Of a DNA stretch of 41,591 bases, positions 15,026-23,202 are shown one piece after another (within the stretch, counting starts at the first letter, position 1; each line of letters starts with the position of its first letter). The notes under the pieces were generated by a model. It had not been told where the DNA came from. It ran no database searches and saw only the letters and a list, made by a program, of their open reading frames with translations. The position numbers and the translations under genes were made by a program. Source of the DNA: Lachnospiraceae bacterium (lineage in GTDB: Bacteria; Bacillota; Clostridia; Lachnospirales; Lachnospiraceae). The DNA lies in NCBI GenBank assembly GCA_017521985.1, contig JAFXAZ010000066.1:1-41591 (forward strand), written 5' to 3'.

Positions 15026-15874
15026 ATGAAAGTTTTAGTAACCGGTGTGAAGGGCCAGCTTGGCTTCGATGTAGTTAATGAATTAGAAAAACGCGGACAC
15101 GTTGCCATCGGTACAGATGTGGACAATATGGACATCACGGATGCTAGCATGGTTCGTGATGTCATTACAAAGGCAAATCCTGACGCAGTTATTCACTGTG
15201 CGGCATACACTGCTGTAGATGCTGCGGAGGACAATGTAGAGCTTTGCAGGCGTATCAATGCAGAAGGCACCAAAAACATTGCCTTGGTTTGTAAGGAACT
15301 GGATATCAAAATGATTTATATTTCTACAGATTATGTATTTGATGGAGAAGGCACACATTTTTGGCAGCCGGATGACGAACGCAGTCCATTAAACGTATAC
15401 GGCCAAACCAAATATGAAGGTGAGCTTACTGTAGAAGCTATTCTTGAGAAATACTTCATCGTTCGAATCGCATGGGTTTTTGGTGTAAACGGCAAGAACT
15501 TTATCAAGACGATGCTAAATCTTGGTAAGACCCGCGACCACCTTACCGTAGTATGTGACCAGGTAGGCTCTCCTACTTACACATACGACTTATCCAGACT
15601 TTTAGTAGATATGGCAGAAAGCGACAAATACGGCCACTACCATGCTACCAATGAGGGACTTTGTAGTTGGTATGAATTTGCCTGCGAAATCTTCAAGCAA
15701 GCCGGCTACGACCACGTAACCGTTTCTCCGGTATCTGCAAGCGAATACCCGGCTAAGGCAAAACGCCCTTCCAACAGCCGCATGTCTAAGGACAAACTTA
15801 CTGAGAATGGCTTTGAGAAGCTTCCTACATGGCAGGATGCACTTGGTAGATATTTGAAAGAGATTGAATATTAA
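15026..15874 (+). CDS. rfbD: dTDP-4-dehydrorhamnose reductase
   Basis: Last step of dTDP-L-rhamnose synthesis, an NAD(P)H-dependent reduction. The 282-residue SDR protein begins MKVLVTGVKGQLGFDVV and has STDYVFDG, the catalytic YGQTKYEGE, RIAWVFG and the VCDQVGSPTYT segment typical of RfbD. The ATG at 15026 has AAAGGA 9 bases upstream. It follows rfbB on the same strand after 231 bases that hold E2. A terminator stem overlaps its stop codon. The epimerase (rfbC) and thymidylyltransferase (rfbA) must be encoded elsewhere. Confidence 0.95.
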   Translation: MKVLVTGVKGQLGFDVVNELEKRGHVAIGTDVDNMDITDASMVRDVITKANPDAVIHCAAYTAVDAAEDNVELCRRINAEGTKNIALVCKELDIKMIYISTDYVFDGEGTHFWQPDDERSPLNVYGQTKYEGELTVEAILEKYFIVRIAWVFGVNGKNFIKTMLNLGKTRDHLTVVCDQVGSPTYTYDLSRLLVDMAESDKYGHYHATNEGLCSWYEFACEIFKQAGYDHVTVSPVSASEYPAKAKRPSNSRMSKDKLTENGFEKLPTWQDALGRYLKEIEY

Positions 15875-15891
15875 ATGCTCAATCTCTTTTT
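15859..15891 (+). terminator. Rho-independent terminator of rfbD
   Basis: AGAGATTGA (15859-15867), an 11-base loop, TCAATCTCT (15879-15887), then a short T run. The 5' arm encodes the last rfbD codons and the stop codon lies in the loop. It sits between convergent genes. Confidence 0.8.
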
Positions 15892-15898
15892 ATAACAT

Positions 15899-16549
15899 TT
15901 ATCCAACATATCCATACATCACAATATAGTGGCATACACTTCCACCCATTACAAATAAGTGAAATATCTCGTGACTGCCAAAAGCCTTATGTCGGGAATT
16001 AAAAATCGGAAGCTTCAAGGCGTAAATTACGCCGCCCACCGTATACATGATTCCTCCTGTCAGTAACCATACAAAAGCCGGTCGGGAAAGACTTTGTACA
16101 ATGCTGCTCATACCCATAATGCACAGCCAGCCCATTGCAATATAAAGCACACTGGAGAACCACTTCGGACAGGTTACCCAAAACGCCTTTACCAAAATAC
16201 TGACAATTGCCATTGTCCACACCGTTATGAACAACAACGGTCCAATCCCATTCCTCAATGTAATAAGACAAATCGGTGTATATGTGCCGGCAATCAGTAC
16301 CGGAATCATCATGTGGTCAATTTTTTTCAAAATAATATACAGCCGGTCGCCAATCCCAAATGCATGGTACGTAGCACTTGCTGCATATAATAAAATCATG
16401 CTGAGCATAAATACTGCCATGGCATACACATGCATGATTTCCCCACTAAATGCAGCCTTAACTAATAATGGTGCCGTTGCAAACAGTGCCAATAACATTC
16501 CTATAAAATGTGTCAATGCGCTCCATGGATCTTTAATCTTAATATTCAT
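15899..16549 (-). CDS. Hemolysin III-family membrane protein (PAQR superfamily)
   Basis: A 216-residue seven-helix membrane protein of the hemolysin III/YqfA family. Family motifs are DPWSALTHFIGM near the N terminus, SATYHAF, the KKIDHMMIPVLIAGTYTPICL segment and SHEIFHLFVMGGSVCHY. The conserved His residues at the membrane face form the putative metal site of PAQR proteins. The name comes from one cytolytic member; most bacterial homologues appear to act in membrane lipid homeostasis, and haemolysis should not be assumed. AGAGGG precedes the start. It has its own promoter region with a long inverted repeat and is convergent with rfbD. Confidence 0.9.
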   Translation of the reverse strand: MNIKIKDPWSALTHFIGMLLALFATAPLLVKAAFSGEIMHVYAMAVFMLSMILLYAASATYHAFGIGDRLYIILKKIDHMMIPVLIAGTYTPICLITLRNGIGPLLFITVWTMAIVSILVKAFWVTCPKWFSSVLYIAMGWLCIMGMSSIVQSLSRPAFVWLLTGGIMYTVGGVIYALKLPIFNSRHKAFGSHEIFHLFVMGGSVCHYIVMYGYVG

Positions 16550-16564
16550 CCGTTCCCTCTTTCT

Positions 16565-16607
16565 ATTGAAAACTACTTGTTATAGTTTTCAATACTACTT
16601 GTTGTAA
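16565..16607 (-). promoter_or_regulatory. Promoter and 29-bp operator-like palindrome of the hemolysin III gene
   Basis: Minus-strand TTACAA (16602-16607), a 17-base spacer and TATAAC (16579-16584). Over the -10 and start region lies a perfect 11-bp inverted repeat, ATTGAAAACTA and TAGTTTTCAAT, with a 7-base centre (16565-16593). ACTACTTGTT also recurs as a direct repeat. A repressor site is likely; no candidate regulator is adjacent. Confidence 0.6.
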
Positions 16608-16686
16608 TAATCATATCACTTCTCGATGTATTATGCAACAAGTTTAAAAAATTATTAAGATTTTTATTAGAAATCTACACACAATC

Positions 16687-16724
16687 AAAAAAAACAGCAC
16701 CACCCAGTTAATGAGTGATGCTGT
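16687..16724 (-). terminator. Rho-independent terminator of the nucleoside operon (after deoC)
   Basis: On the minus strand a 12-bp stem ACAGCATCACTC/GGGTGGTGCTGT (two G-T pairs) with a 7-base loop is followed by a run of seven to eight T. It begins 6 bases after the deoC stop. Confidence 0.92.
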
Positions 16725-16729
16725 AAAAT

Positions 16730-17392
16730 TTAATAATCACTGTCGCTCTTTGCGCCGGATAAAATAGCAATGGTTGCACTGGCTCCGATACGGTTCGCTC
16801 CTGCTTCCACCATAGCAATGGCGCCTTTAGAATCACGAACACCGCCGCTTGCTTTTACGCCGATGTCAGGACCAACTGTCTTACGCATTAAAGCGATGTC
16901 TTCTGCTGTTGCACCGCCGGTTGAAAAACCGGTAGATGTCTTTACAAAATCCGCACCCGCCTCTACGCTAAGTTCACATGCCTTTACGATTTCTTCCTTC
17001 GTAAGAAGGCATGTTTCTAAAATAACTTTTAAAAGTGCGTCTCCGCAAGCAGTCTTAACAGCCTTGATGTCTTCTAAAACCACATCATATTTGCCGTCCT
17101 TTAATGCCGCTACATTTAATACCATGTCAATTTCATCTGCGCCGTCTTCTACTGCACACTTTGTTTCCAAAGCCTTTGCCTTGGTACTCATTTGACCAAG
17201 TGGAAAACCAACTACGGTACAAACCTTTACATCAGAGTCTTTTAACTGCTCTGCTACAAATGCTGTATAATATGTGTTTACACAAACACTCATAAAACCA
17301 TATTCTTTTGCCTCTGCACAAATTTTTGCAACTGCTGCTTCAGTAGCATCTGCTTTTAAAATAGTATGATCAAATAATTTTGGTGATAACAT
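16730..17392 (-). CDS. deoC: Deoxyribose-phosphate aldolase
   Basis: Splits 2-deoxyribose 5-phosphate into acetaldehyde and glyceraldehyde 3-phosphate, feeding deoxynucleoside sugar into glycolysis. The class I aldolase TIM barrel is complete in 220 residues. The Schiff-base lysine is Lys151 in [11 protein letters not shown], with the second active-site Lys180 in [10 protein letters not shown] and an acidic EIDMV at 87-91. The start overlaps the end of add by 23 bases, with AAGGA inside add, so the two are co-transcribed. It is the last gene of the nucleoside block. Confidence 0.97.
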   Translation of the reverse strand: MLSPKLFDHTILKADATEAAVAKICAEAKEYGFMSVCVNTYYTAFVAEQLKDSDVKVCTVVGFPLGQMSTKAKALETKCAVEDGADEIDMVLNVAALKDGKYDVVLEDIKAVKTACGDALLKVILETCLLTKEEIVKACELSVEAGADFVKTSTGFSTGGATAEDIALMRKTVGPDIGVKASGGVRDSKGAIAMVEAGANRIGASATIAILSGAKSDSDY

Positions 17393-18353
17393 TTTTTAAT
17401 CCTTCTCTTTCTTTTTTGGTAAGAAATGCTGACTCTGCAGCGTTTAAGTATAACTGGCGTTCCTCTTCCACCGTAAGTCCAAGGTTATCGCGAAGGAACT
17501 GTATTTCCTTTGCAATGGTAGTCTGGGAAACCGTTCGATTGTCCGTATTTACCGTAACCTTAAGACCTCTATATAGAAACTCTTTAATCGGATGTACCTC
17601 AATAGAAACTACTGCTTTTGTCTGAACATTGCTGATTGGACAACATTCCAGCGTAATTTCGTTTTCCATCAGTTCTGTCACAAGAGACGCATCTTCCGCC
17701 GCACGAACGCCATGTCCGAGACGCTTTGTACCAAATGAAATGGCATCCTTAATACTCTTAGGACCATCTGCTTCTCCTGCATGAATAGTATAAGGCACAC
17801 CGAGTTCTGCAGCATAGGCAAATAAATCTGCAAAGCTTTCCGTTTTAAAAAGAGCCTCGGCACCTGCTAAATCACAAGCACATACACCTTTCCCTAAATA
17901 TTTAGAAGTCATTAACACAGTCTCACGATTTGCATCCACATTGTCTGAACCACGCATACAGCATAAAATAAGCTGAACCTTCATCTCCTGCCCTAAGGTG
18001 GCCGTTTCAACACCTGCAATGGCTGCCTGTACCACATCCTCCTGTGTCAGACCCTTCTGTAGATGTAGCTGAGGTGCAAATCGAATTTCTGCATAAATCA
18101 TTCCTTCGGAAATTAATTCTGCAATTAAATCCTCCATGGATTCCTTAATGCCTTCTCTTGTCTGCAACACACTTAACGGAATATCAAACTTTTCTAAATA
18201 CTCGTTTAAGCTTTTACAATCCACAGGACACACCATCATTTCACGCAGTTCATCCATAGAAGCCGCTGCCAAAGTAATGCCCTGCTTTTTTGCCTGCTCC
18301 CACACACTCTTTACCGGAAGGGAACCATCAAAATGTAAATGTAAATCTATCAT
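17370..18353 (-). CDS. add: Adenosine deaminase
   Basis: Zinc hydrolase converting (deoxy)adenosine to (deoxy)inosine. The 327-residue barrel carries the metal ligands His5 and His7 ([10 protein letters not shown]), His191 in HAGEADGP with catalytic Glu194, His214 in LGHGVRA, and Asp271 in VNTDN. The usual second Asp after that ligand (NTDDP in classical ADA) is Asn here. That is a known kind of variation in bacterial relatives, but it means adenosine specificity is inferred mainly from context. It lies 7 bases downstream of cdd and overlaps deoC. The product inosine is the substrate of the purine nucleoside phosphorylase encoded at 25962-26795. Confidence 0.93.
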   Translation of the reverse strand: MIDLHLHFDGSLPVKSVWEQAKKQGITLAAASMDELREMMVCPVDCKSLNEYLEKFDIPLSVLQTREGIKESMEDLIAELISEGMIYAEIRFAPQLHLQKGLTQEDVVQAAIAGVETATLGQEMKVQLILCCMRGSDNVDANRETVLMTSKYLGKGVCACDLAGAEALFKTESFADLFAYAAELGVPYTIHAGEADGPKSIKDAISFGTKRLGHGVRAAEDASLVTELMENEITLECCPISNVQTKAVVSIEVHPIKEFLYRGLKVTVNTDNRTVSQTTIAKEIQFLRDNLGLTVEEERQLYLNAAESAFLTKKEREGLKNVITKII

Positions 18354-18360
18354 AATTGCC

Positions 18361-18768
18361 TCATGCTAAATTATTCGGACCGAAGCCATATGGTAAAATT
18401 TCTTTTAATGTGAATTCCTGGTATTCATCTTCACCGGTTCCGATAATAATGCGGAATGTTTCATATTCACAAAATTCCATCATTACCTGTCTGCAAACAC
18501 CGCAAGGAGCGGTAAACATAAGATTGCCGCCTTCCGGTCCTGCTACGATTGCAATAGCTTCAAATTCTAATTCACCTTCGCTTACTGCCTTGAAAAAAGC
18601 GGTTCTCTCTGCACAATTAGAAGGTGTGTAGCCTGCATTTTCAATATTACAGCCACGATAAATTTTGCCGGACTTTGTTAAAAGTGCCGCTCCCACTTTG
18701 AAGTGGGAGTACGGCGTATATGCATTTTCTCTGGCTAAAATAGCCTCTTTAATTAATTTCTTTTCCAT
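18361..18768 (-). CDS. cdd: Cytidine deaminase
   Basis: Converts cytidine and deoxycytidine to uridine and deoxyuridine. The 135 residues match the small, tetrameric class. Zinc site: Cys52 with catalytic Glu54 in NCAERTAFFKA, plus Cys89 and Cys92 in PCGVCRQVM. FKVGAALLTKSGKIYRGCNIENAGY is the usual substrate-binding segment. It sits 9 bases after nupQ in the nucleoside operon. Confidence 0.97.
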   Translation of the reverse strand: MEKKLIKEAILARENAYTPYSHFKVGAALLTKSGKIYRGCNIENAGYTPSNCAERTAFFKAVSEGELEFEAIAIVAGPEGGNLMFTAPCGVCRQVMMEFCEYETFRIIIGTGEDEYQEFTLKEILPYGFGPNNLA

Positions 18769-18777
18769 AAAACACCT

Positions 18778-19719
18778 TTATTTAGATTTTGTATATGGCT
18801 TACCATTTGCAGCCGGAACATGTGCCTTACCAACAAAGAGTACCAGCGCAGTAATGGTTACGATGTAAGGAATCATAGAAATCAGGTTTGGAGAAACCGT
18901 GATATTAGGATTGGTACTTGCAAGGGTCTTAAGACCATTACATAAACCAAACAACAGACAGGCTTTCATGGCACCCTGAGGTGTGAACTTACCAAAAATA
19001 ACCGCTGCAATCGCAATAAAGCCCTGACCTACAATCAGATAAGGTCTAAACTGATTTACCGTAGCAAGTGTAATATATGCACCGCCTAAGCCTGCAAGGA
19101 AACCGGAAATCACAACACAAATATAACGAATACGGAATACGTTAATACCTAAGGTATCACAAGCCTTTGGATGTTCCCCGACAGCACGCATTCTCATACC
19201 GAACTTGGTCTTGTAAAATACAAACCATACAACACCTACTAAGATAAAGCACAAATATGCTGCTGCATAAGTGCTTAATACATTGTACCAAAAGCTGCCA
19301 ACCGGAAAAACACCATCAAATAACTTTGGAAGCTTTGCTGCTGTGTCAATCGGCGGAGTATCGGAAGAGTTATCAAACATCGCTCTACAAATAAATACCG
19401 CAAGCCCCGGTGCAAGGAAATTAATTGCAGTACCGGAAATGGTCTGGTCCGCACCACAGGTGATACATGCAAATGCATGAATCAACGCAACCAGTGCACC
19501 TACTATACCTGCCGCAAAAAATGCAACCCATCCGTTACCGGTATAAAGAGCAACTACAGAACCGGTGAAAGCACCTACTGTCATCATACCTTCAATACCG
19601 ATATTTACTACACCGCTTCTTTCTGAGAAGCAGGAACCTAATGCTGCAAACAACAATGGAGGTGTCGCAATTAACGTTGCATTAATGATTAATCCTAAAT
19701 TAGAAATAAATGCATCCAT
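18778..19719 (-). CDS. nupQ: Nucleoside ABC transporter permease (NupQ/YufQ type)
   Basis: Second membrane subunit of a BMP-type nucleoside importer, 313 residues with about eight to nine hydrophobic helices. Family marks are ATPPLLFAALGSCFSERSGVVNIGIEGMM at the N terminus and FRIRYICVVISGFLAGLGGAYI. It is paired with the larger permease two bases upstream and the ATPase, as in B. subtilis nupNOPQ (yufNOPQ). The exact substrate is inferred from the deaminases, phosphorylase and aldolase in the same block. Confidence 0.93.
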   Translation of the reverse strand: MDAFISNLGLIINATLIATPPLLFAALGSCFSERSGVVNIGIEGMMTVGAFTGSVVALYTGNGWVAFFAAGIVGALVALIHAFACITCGADQTISGTAINFLAPGLAVFICRAMFDNSSDTPPIDTAAKLPKLFDGVFPVGSFWYNVLSTYAAAYLCFILVGVVWFVFYKTKFGMRMRAVGEHPKACDTLGINVFRIRYICVVISGFLAGLGGAYITLATVNQFRPYLIVGQGFIAIAAVIFGKFTPQGAMKACLLFGLCNGLKTLASTNPNITVSPNLISMIPYIVTITALVLFVGKAHVPAANGKPYTKSK

Positions 19720-19721
19720 TT

Positions 19722-20795
19722 TTATTTACCTCCTTTTTTCTTGTTTAAAAGATGTCTGAATACATGTGAAATCGCAATAAATAATACGATTACACCCATG
19801 ATAATATCAATTACTTCACTTGGTGCCTTAATCAAGGTAAGCTTGGTACCGCCGTACTTCATCATACCATAGAATAAACCGGAGAAGATACAACCGATTG
19901 GGTTAGAAGAAGCAATCAGCGCTACTGTAATACCTTCAAATCCAAAGCCTTCCTGACCTGCAAACTGGCTGATACGAGAACCCATACCACAAAGCTGCAC
20001 CATACCTCCAAGACCAGCCATAGCTCCGGAAATAGCCATTGCCTTCATTACTGCTGCATTGGAGTTAATGCCGCCGTATTCTGCAGCATTTTTATTGAAG
20101 CCTACTGCACGAAGCTGGAAGCCCAGAGTCGTTTTGGAAATAATAAACCAAATAACAATAGCTGCTACAACTGCAATTACAATACCCCAGTTAGTGTTTT
20201 TGCAATCGGTCAGTTTTGTGATAAAGTCAGGACAAACAATAGATGCTGTTGCTTTGATATCCTTGGTTGCCTCTGCATTACCTTCATTGTGCAACCATTC
20301 CGTATTTACCATGTAATTACTTAAATAATAAGCAATCCAGTTAAACATGATATAAGAAAGTACTTCATTGATGCCTTTTTTTACTTTTAAGATAGCTACA
20401 ACGGTCCCCCATAAAGCACCTGCAAGCATTGCTGCCGCCGCACATGCAATTACGTGAATAACCGGTGGTAAATTCAGGCAGGAACCTACTACCACTGCTG
20501 CAAGAGATCCCACTACGAACTGACCTTCCGCACCAATGTTAAATACACCGGTCTTAAAAGAGAAGGCTACGGATAAACCGGTCAAAATCAGTGGAGATGC
20601 ATAAACGATACTCCATGCAAGGTATTTTGGCTTTCCAAAAATACCTTCAATCAGTCTGCCGTATGCAGCAATCGGACTGATGCCAATCACTGCTAATAGA
20701 ATAGCACCTACAATAAAGCCTGTAATAATGGCAATCAATGTATATAATACACTACTGTCTTTTATGGTCTGAAGAAGAGACTTTTTGTTATTCAT
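19722..20795 (-). CDS. nupP: Nucleoside ABC transporter permease (NupP/YufP type)
   Basis: First membrane subunit of the nucleoside importer, 357 residues. It begins with a cytoplasmic stretch, then about nine helices; SPLILTGLSVAFSFKTGVFNIGAEGQF and GINEVLSYIMFNWIAYYL are characteristic. I chose the ATG at 20795, which has AGGAGG 8 bases upstream, over the in-frame GTG at 20804, which touches that site. The start overlaps the ATPase gene by 8 bases, so translation is coupled. Confidence 0.93.
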   Translation of the reverse strand: MNNKKSLLQTIKDSSVLYTLIAIITGFIVGAILLAVIGISPIAAYGRLIEGIFGKPKYLAWSIVYASPLILTGLSVAFSFKTGVFNIGAEGQFVVGSLAAVVVGSCLNLPPVIHVIACAAAAMLAGALWGTVVAILKVKKGINEVLSYIMFNWIAYYLSNYMVNTEWLHNEGNAEATKDIKATASIVCPDFITKLTDCKNTNWGIVIAVVAAIVIWFIISKTTLGFQLRAVGFNKNAAEYGGINSNAAVMKAMAISGAMAGLGGMVQLCGMGSRISQFAGQEGFGFEGITVALIASSNPIGCIFSGLFYGMMKYGGTKLTLIKAPSEVIDIIMGVIVLFIAISHVFRHLLNKKKGGK

Positions 20796-22332
20796 GGTGT
20801 GCACCTCCTGCCATCATGAAGCCTAACTGTTCTTCGTTTGCATCCTTGCCTAGTACGGAACCGGTAATCTGACCCTCGAAAATAACTTCGATTCGGTCTG
20901 ATAAACTCATGACTTCATCTAATTCAAAGGAAACCAGAAGAACCGCTTTGCCTTTGTTACGCTGTTCAACTAAATATTTGTGTACGAATTCAATAGCACC
21001 AACGTCCAGACCACGTGTTGGGTTAACCGCAATCAACAAATCCTTATTGTTAGTAACTTCTCTGGCAATAATAACCTTTTGCTGGTTACCACCGGACAAC
21101 GTACCTGCTGCTCTGTCTTCAGAACCACGTGGACGAATATCGAACTTCTCAATCATTTCCAGAGCGTGTTCTTTCATCGCTTTATGGTCTAAAATTCCCT
21201 TTTTTGCAAAAGGTGATTTTTCAAAATTCTGAAGTGCAAGATTCTCGGCAACAGAAAATTCCAATACAAGACCATGCTTTTGTCTGTCAGCCGGAATAGA
21301 GGAAATTCCTAAATCAAAGGCTTTTCTTGGAGTTACATTATAAGCATTCTGGCCATTGATGGTAACACTACCCTGGGTAGCCTTACGAAGACCGGTTAAA
21401 ATTTCAACAAGCTCCGTCTGTCCATTACCATCAACACCGGCAATACCTACAATTTCCCCTGCACGCACCTGAATGTTAAAGCCTTTTAAGATTTCAATAT
21501 CACGATAATCATTTCCATGTAAATCTTTAACATCCAAAACAACATCACCCGGTGTCATTTCTTTCTTTTCTACACGGAAGGTAACATCACGGCCAACCAT
21601 TTTTGCAGCCAGCTCATTTTCATCTACCTCTTTTACATTTACCGTACCAATGTACTTACCGGCACGAATAATCGTACATTTATCTGCACAGGATGTGATT
21701 TCTTTTAACTTATGCGTAATCAAAATAACGGATTTGCCATCACGGGTAAGATTTCCGATAATTTCAATTAATTCGGAAATTTCCTGTGGTGTCAGAGAAG
21801 CGGTAGGCTCGTCCAAAATCAAAATATCAGCGCCTCTATAAAGCACCTTTAAAATTTCCACTCTCTGCTGCATGCCTACAGAGATATCTTCAATCTTGGC
21901 ATCCGGGTCAATCTGCATATTGTAACGTTCAGAAATCTCCATAACCTTTTCTTTGGCTGTCTTTAAATCCACAGTCAGACCCTTTACAGGTTCCATACCC
22001 AGAATAATGTTCTCTGTAACCGTAAACGGCTGAACCAGCATGAAGTGCTGATGCACCATACCGATACCAAGATTAATGGCCGTAGTCGGACCGTCCATCA
22101 CTACTTTCTGTCCATTGATAAAAATCTCGCCCTCTGTCGGCTTATACAAGCCATACAGTACGTTCATCAGGGTACTTTTACCTGCACCGTTTTCGCCAAG
22201 AATTGCATGAACCTCGCCTTTCTTAACGGACAGGTTGACATGGTCATTTGCAACGAAATCACCAAACTTTTTGACAATATTTTTCATTTCAACTGCATAA
22301 GCAGTTTGTGTGTTTGCTACTGTCTGTTCCAC
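20788..22332 (-). CDS. nupO: Nucleoside ABC transporter ATPase, tandem domains (NupO/YufO type)
   Basis: Energy-coupling subunit with two ABC domains in 514 residues. Domain 1: Walker A GENGAGKST (46-54), signature ISVGMQQR and Walker B ILILDEPTA. Domain 2 is the degenerate half usual in sugar/nucleoside importers, with GVDGNGQTE in place of Walker A, LSGGNQQK, and LLIAVNPTRGLDVGA where the catalytic Glu is missing. Translation starts at GTG (22332), 7 bases after AGGAGG. It begins 21 bases downstream of yjjW, placing the radical-enzyme pair and the importer in one transcript. Confidence 0.95.
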   Translation of the reverse strand: MEQTVANTQTAYAVEMKNIVKKFGDFVANDHVNLSVKKGEVHAILGENGAGKSTLMNVLYGLYKPTEGEIFINGQKVVMDGPTTAINLGIGMVHQHFMLVQPFTVTENIILGMEPVKGLTVDLKTAKEKVMEISERYNMQIDPDAKIEDISVGMQQRVEILKVLYRGADILILDEPTASLTPQEISELIEIIGNLTRDGKSVILITHKLKEITSCADKCTIIRAGKYIGTVNVKEVDENELAAKMVGRDVTFRVEKKEMTPGDVVLDVKDLHGNDYRDIEILKGFNIQVRAGEIVGIAGVDGNGQTELVEILTGLRKATQGSVTINGQNAYNVTPRKAFDLGISSIPADRQKHGLVLEFSVAENLALQNFEKSPFAKKGILDHKAMKEHALEMIEKFDIRPRGSEDRAAGTLSGGNQQKVIIAREVTNNKDLLIAVNPTRGLDVGAIEFVHKYLVEQRNKGKAVLLVSFELDEVMSLSDRIEVIFEGQITGSVLGKDANEEQLGFMMAGGAHHE

Positions 22333-22353
22333 CTGATTTCCTCCTTCTCTTGT

Positions 22354-23202
22354 TTAAATAATAATTACTTCTTGAAATCCCACCTGTATCGCTATATCTT
22401 TCAACTGCTCCATATAAGAAACATCAGGACTTTCATATGTTTGGTATTGCTCACGTACACCAAAAGGTCTGTAAGCAATTAATTTATATCGAAGCATGCT
22501 GATATCCATATAAGCACATAAATACTCCGCAATGCTTTCAATCACTCCCGCAGGGTCAAACAATTCCCTGACTACAACGGTACGAATTTCATACAACTTG
22601 CCACACTTTGCCAAAAATGCAGCATTTTTCAGCACCTGGTTGTTGGTAAACCCCGTTACCATCACATGGTCTTTTTCAGAAAAAGCCTTAATATCTAACA
22701 TCACACCGTCGGTTACTGATAAAAGTTCCGGATACACACCCAAATCAACCATGCCATTGCTATCGATTAGTGTATGTAATCCTAACTTTTTACATTCAGA
22801 AAATAATGCAGTCAAAAATTCAGGATAAAGAGTACACTCACCACCGGACACCGTAATGCCGCGAATAAATGGTATCTGCTTTTTAATTTCTGTAATTACT
22901 TCCTCCACAGTCATCCAAAGAACACGCGGGCTAGCATCATGTGTACAGGTCTTGATACAGGTATCGCAGGCAACACATTTTGCAGGTTCAAAATGCACCT
23001 TGCCCTCCACCAATTGCAGTGCTCCTGTAGGACACTTCCGCACGCACATGCCGCAATGGATACATAATGCTCTGGTCTCCGGATTGTGACAATATTTACA
23101 ATCGATATTACAGCCTTGCAAAAAAACTGCTGTGCGATTTCCGGGTCCATCCACTGCACTGAACGGAATAATTCGATTTACCGGTGCAACTAATCCACTC
23201 AT
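22354..23202 (-). CDS. yjjW: Glycyl-radical enzyme activase (YjjW type)
   Basis: Radical-SAM enzyme expected to install the glycyl radical on the YjjI-like partner encoded immediately upstream. Of 282 residues, CNIDCKYCHN (Cys31, 35, 38) holds the SAM-binding [4Fe-4S] cluster. Two ferredoxin-type cluster motifs follow (CIHCGMCVRKCP at 47-58 and CVACDTCIKTCT at 76-87), as in activases of the larger type. GITVSGGECTLYP is the SAM-binding GGE motif. The start overlaps the yjjI stop (TAATG). The protein is oxygen-sensitive by chemistry, consistent with a strict anaerobe. Confidence 0.92.
   Translation of the reverse strand: MSGLVAPVNRIIPFSAVDGPGNRTAVFLQGCNIDCKYCHNPETRALCIHCGMCVRKCPTGALQLVEGKVHFEPAKCVACDTCIKTCTHDASPRVLWMTVEEVITEIKKQIPFIRGITVSGGECTLYPEFLTALFSECKKLGLHTLIDSNGMVDLGVYPELLSVTDGVMLDIKAFSEKDHVMVTGFTNNQVLKNAAFLAKCGKLYEIRTVVVRELFDPAGVIESIAEYLCAYMDISMLRYKLIAYRPFGVREQYQTYESPDVSYMEQLKDIAIQVGFQEVIII

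Noticed and set aside
15899-16549. Hemolysin III gene as a virulence haemolysin
   Set aside because: The family name is historical; sequence shows only a seven-helix PAQR protein, so toxicity is not supported.
16227-16607. 126-codon open frame on the plus strand
   Set aside because: Antisense to the hemolysin III gene and its promoter; its hydrophobicity is a reflection of the membrane gene.
16770-17195. 141-codon open frame on the plus strand
   Set aside because: It is antisense to deoC, whose catalytic residues are all intact; a shadow frame without a ribosome site.
22217-22231. CTTTCTTAACGGAC, matching the TCTTAACGGA block of E1/E2
   Set aside because: It lies inside the nupO coding region with no flanking hairpin or ACGTTA loop; a chance match.
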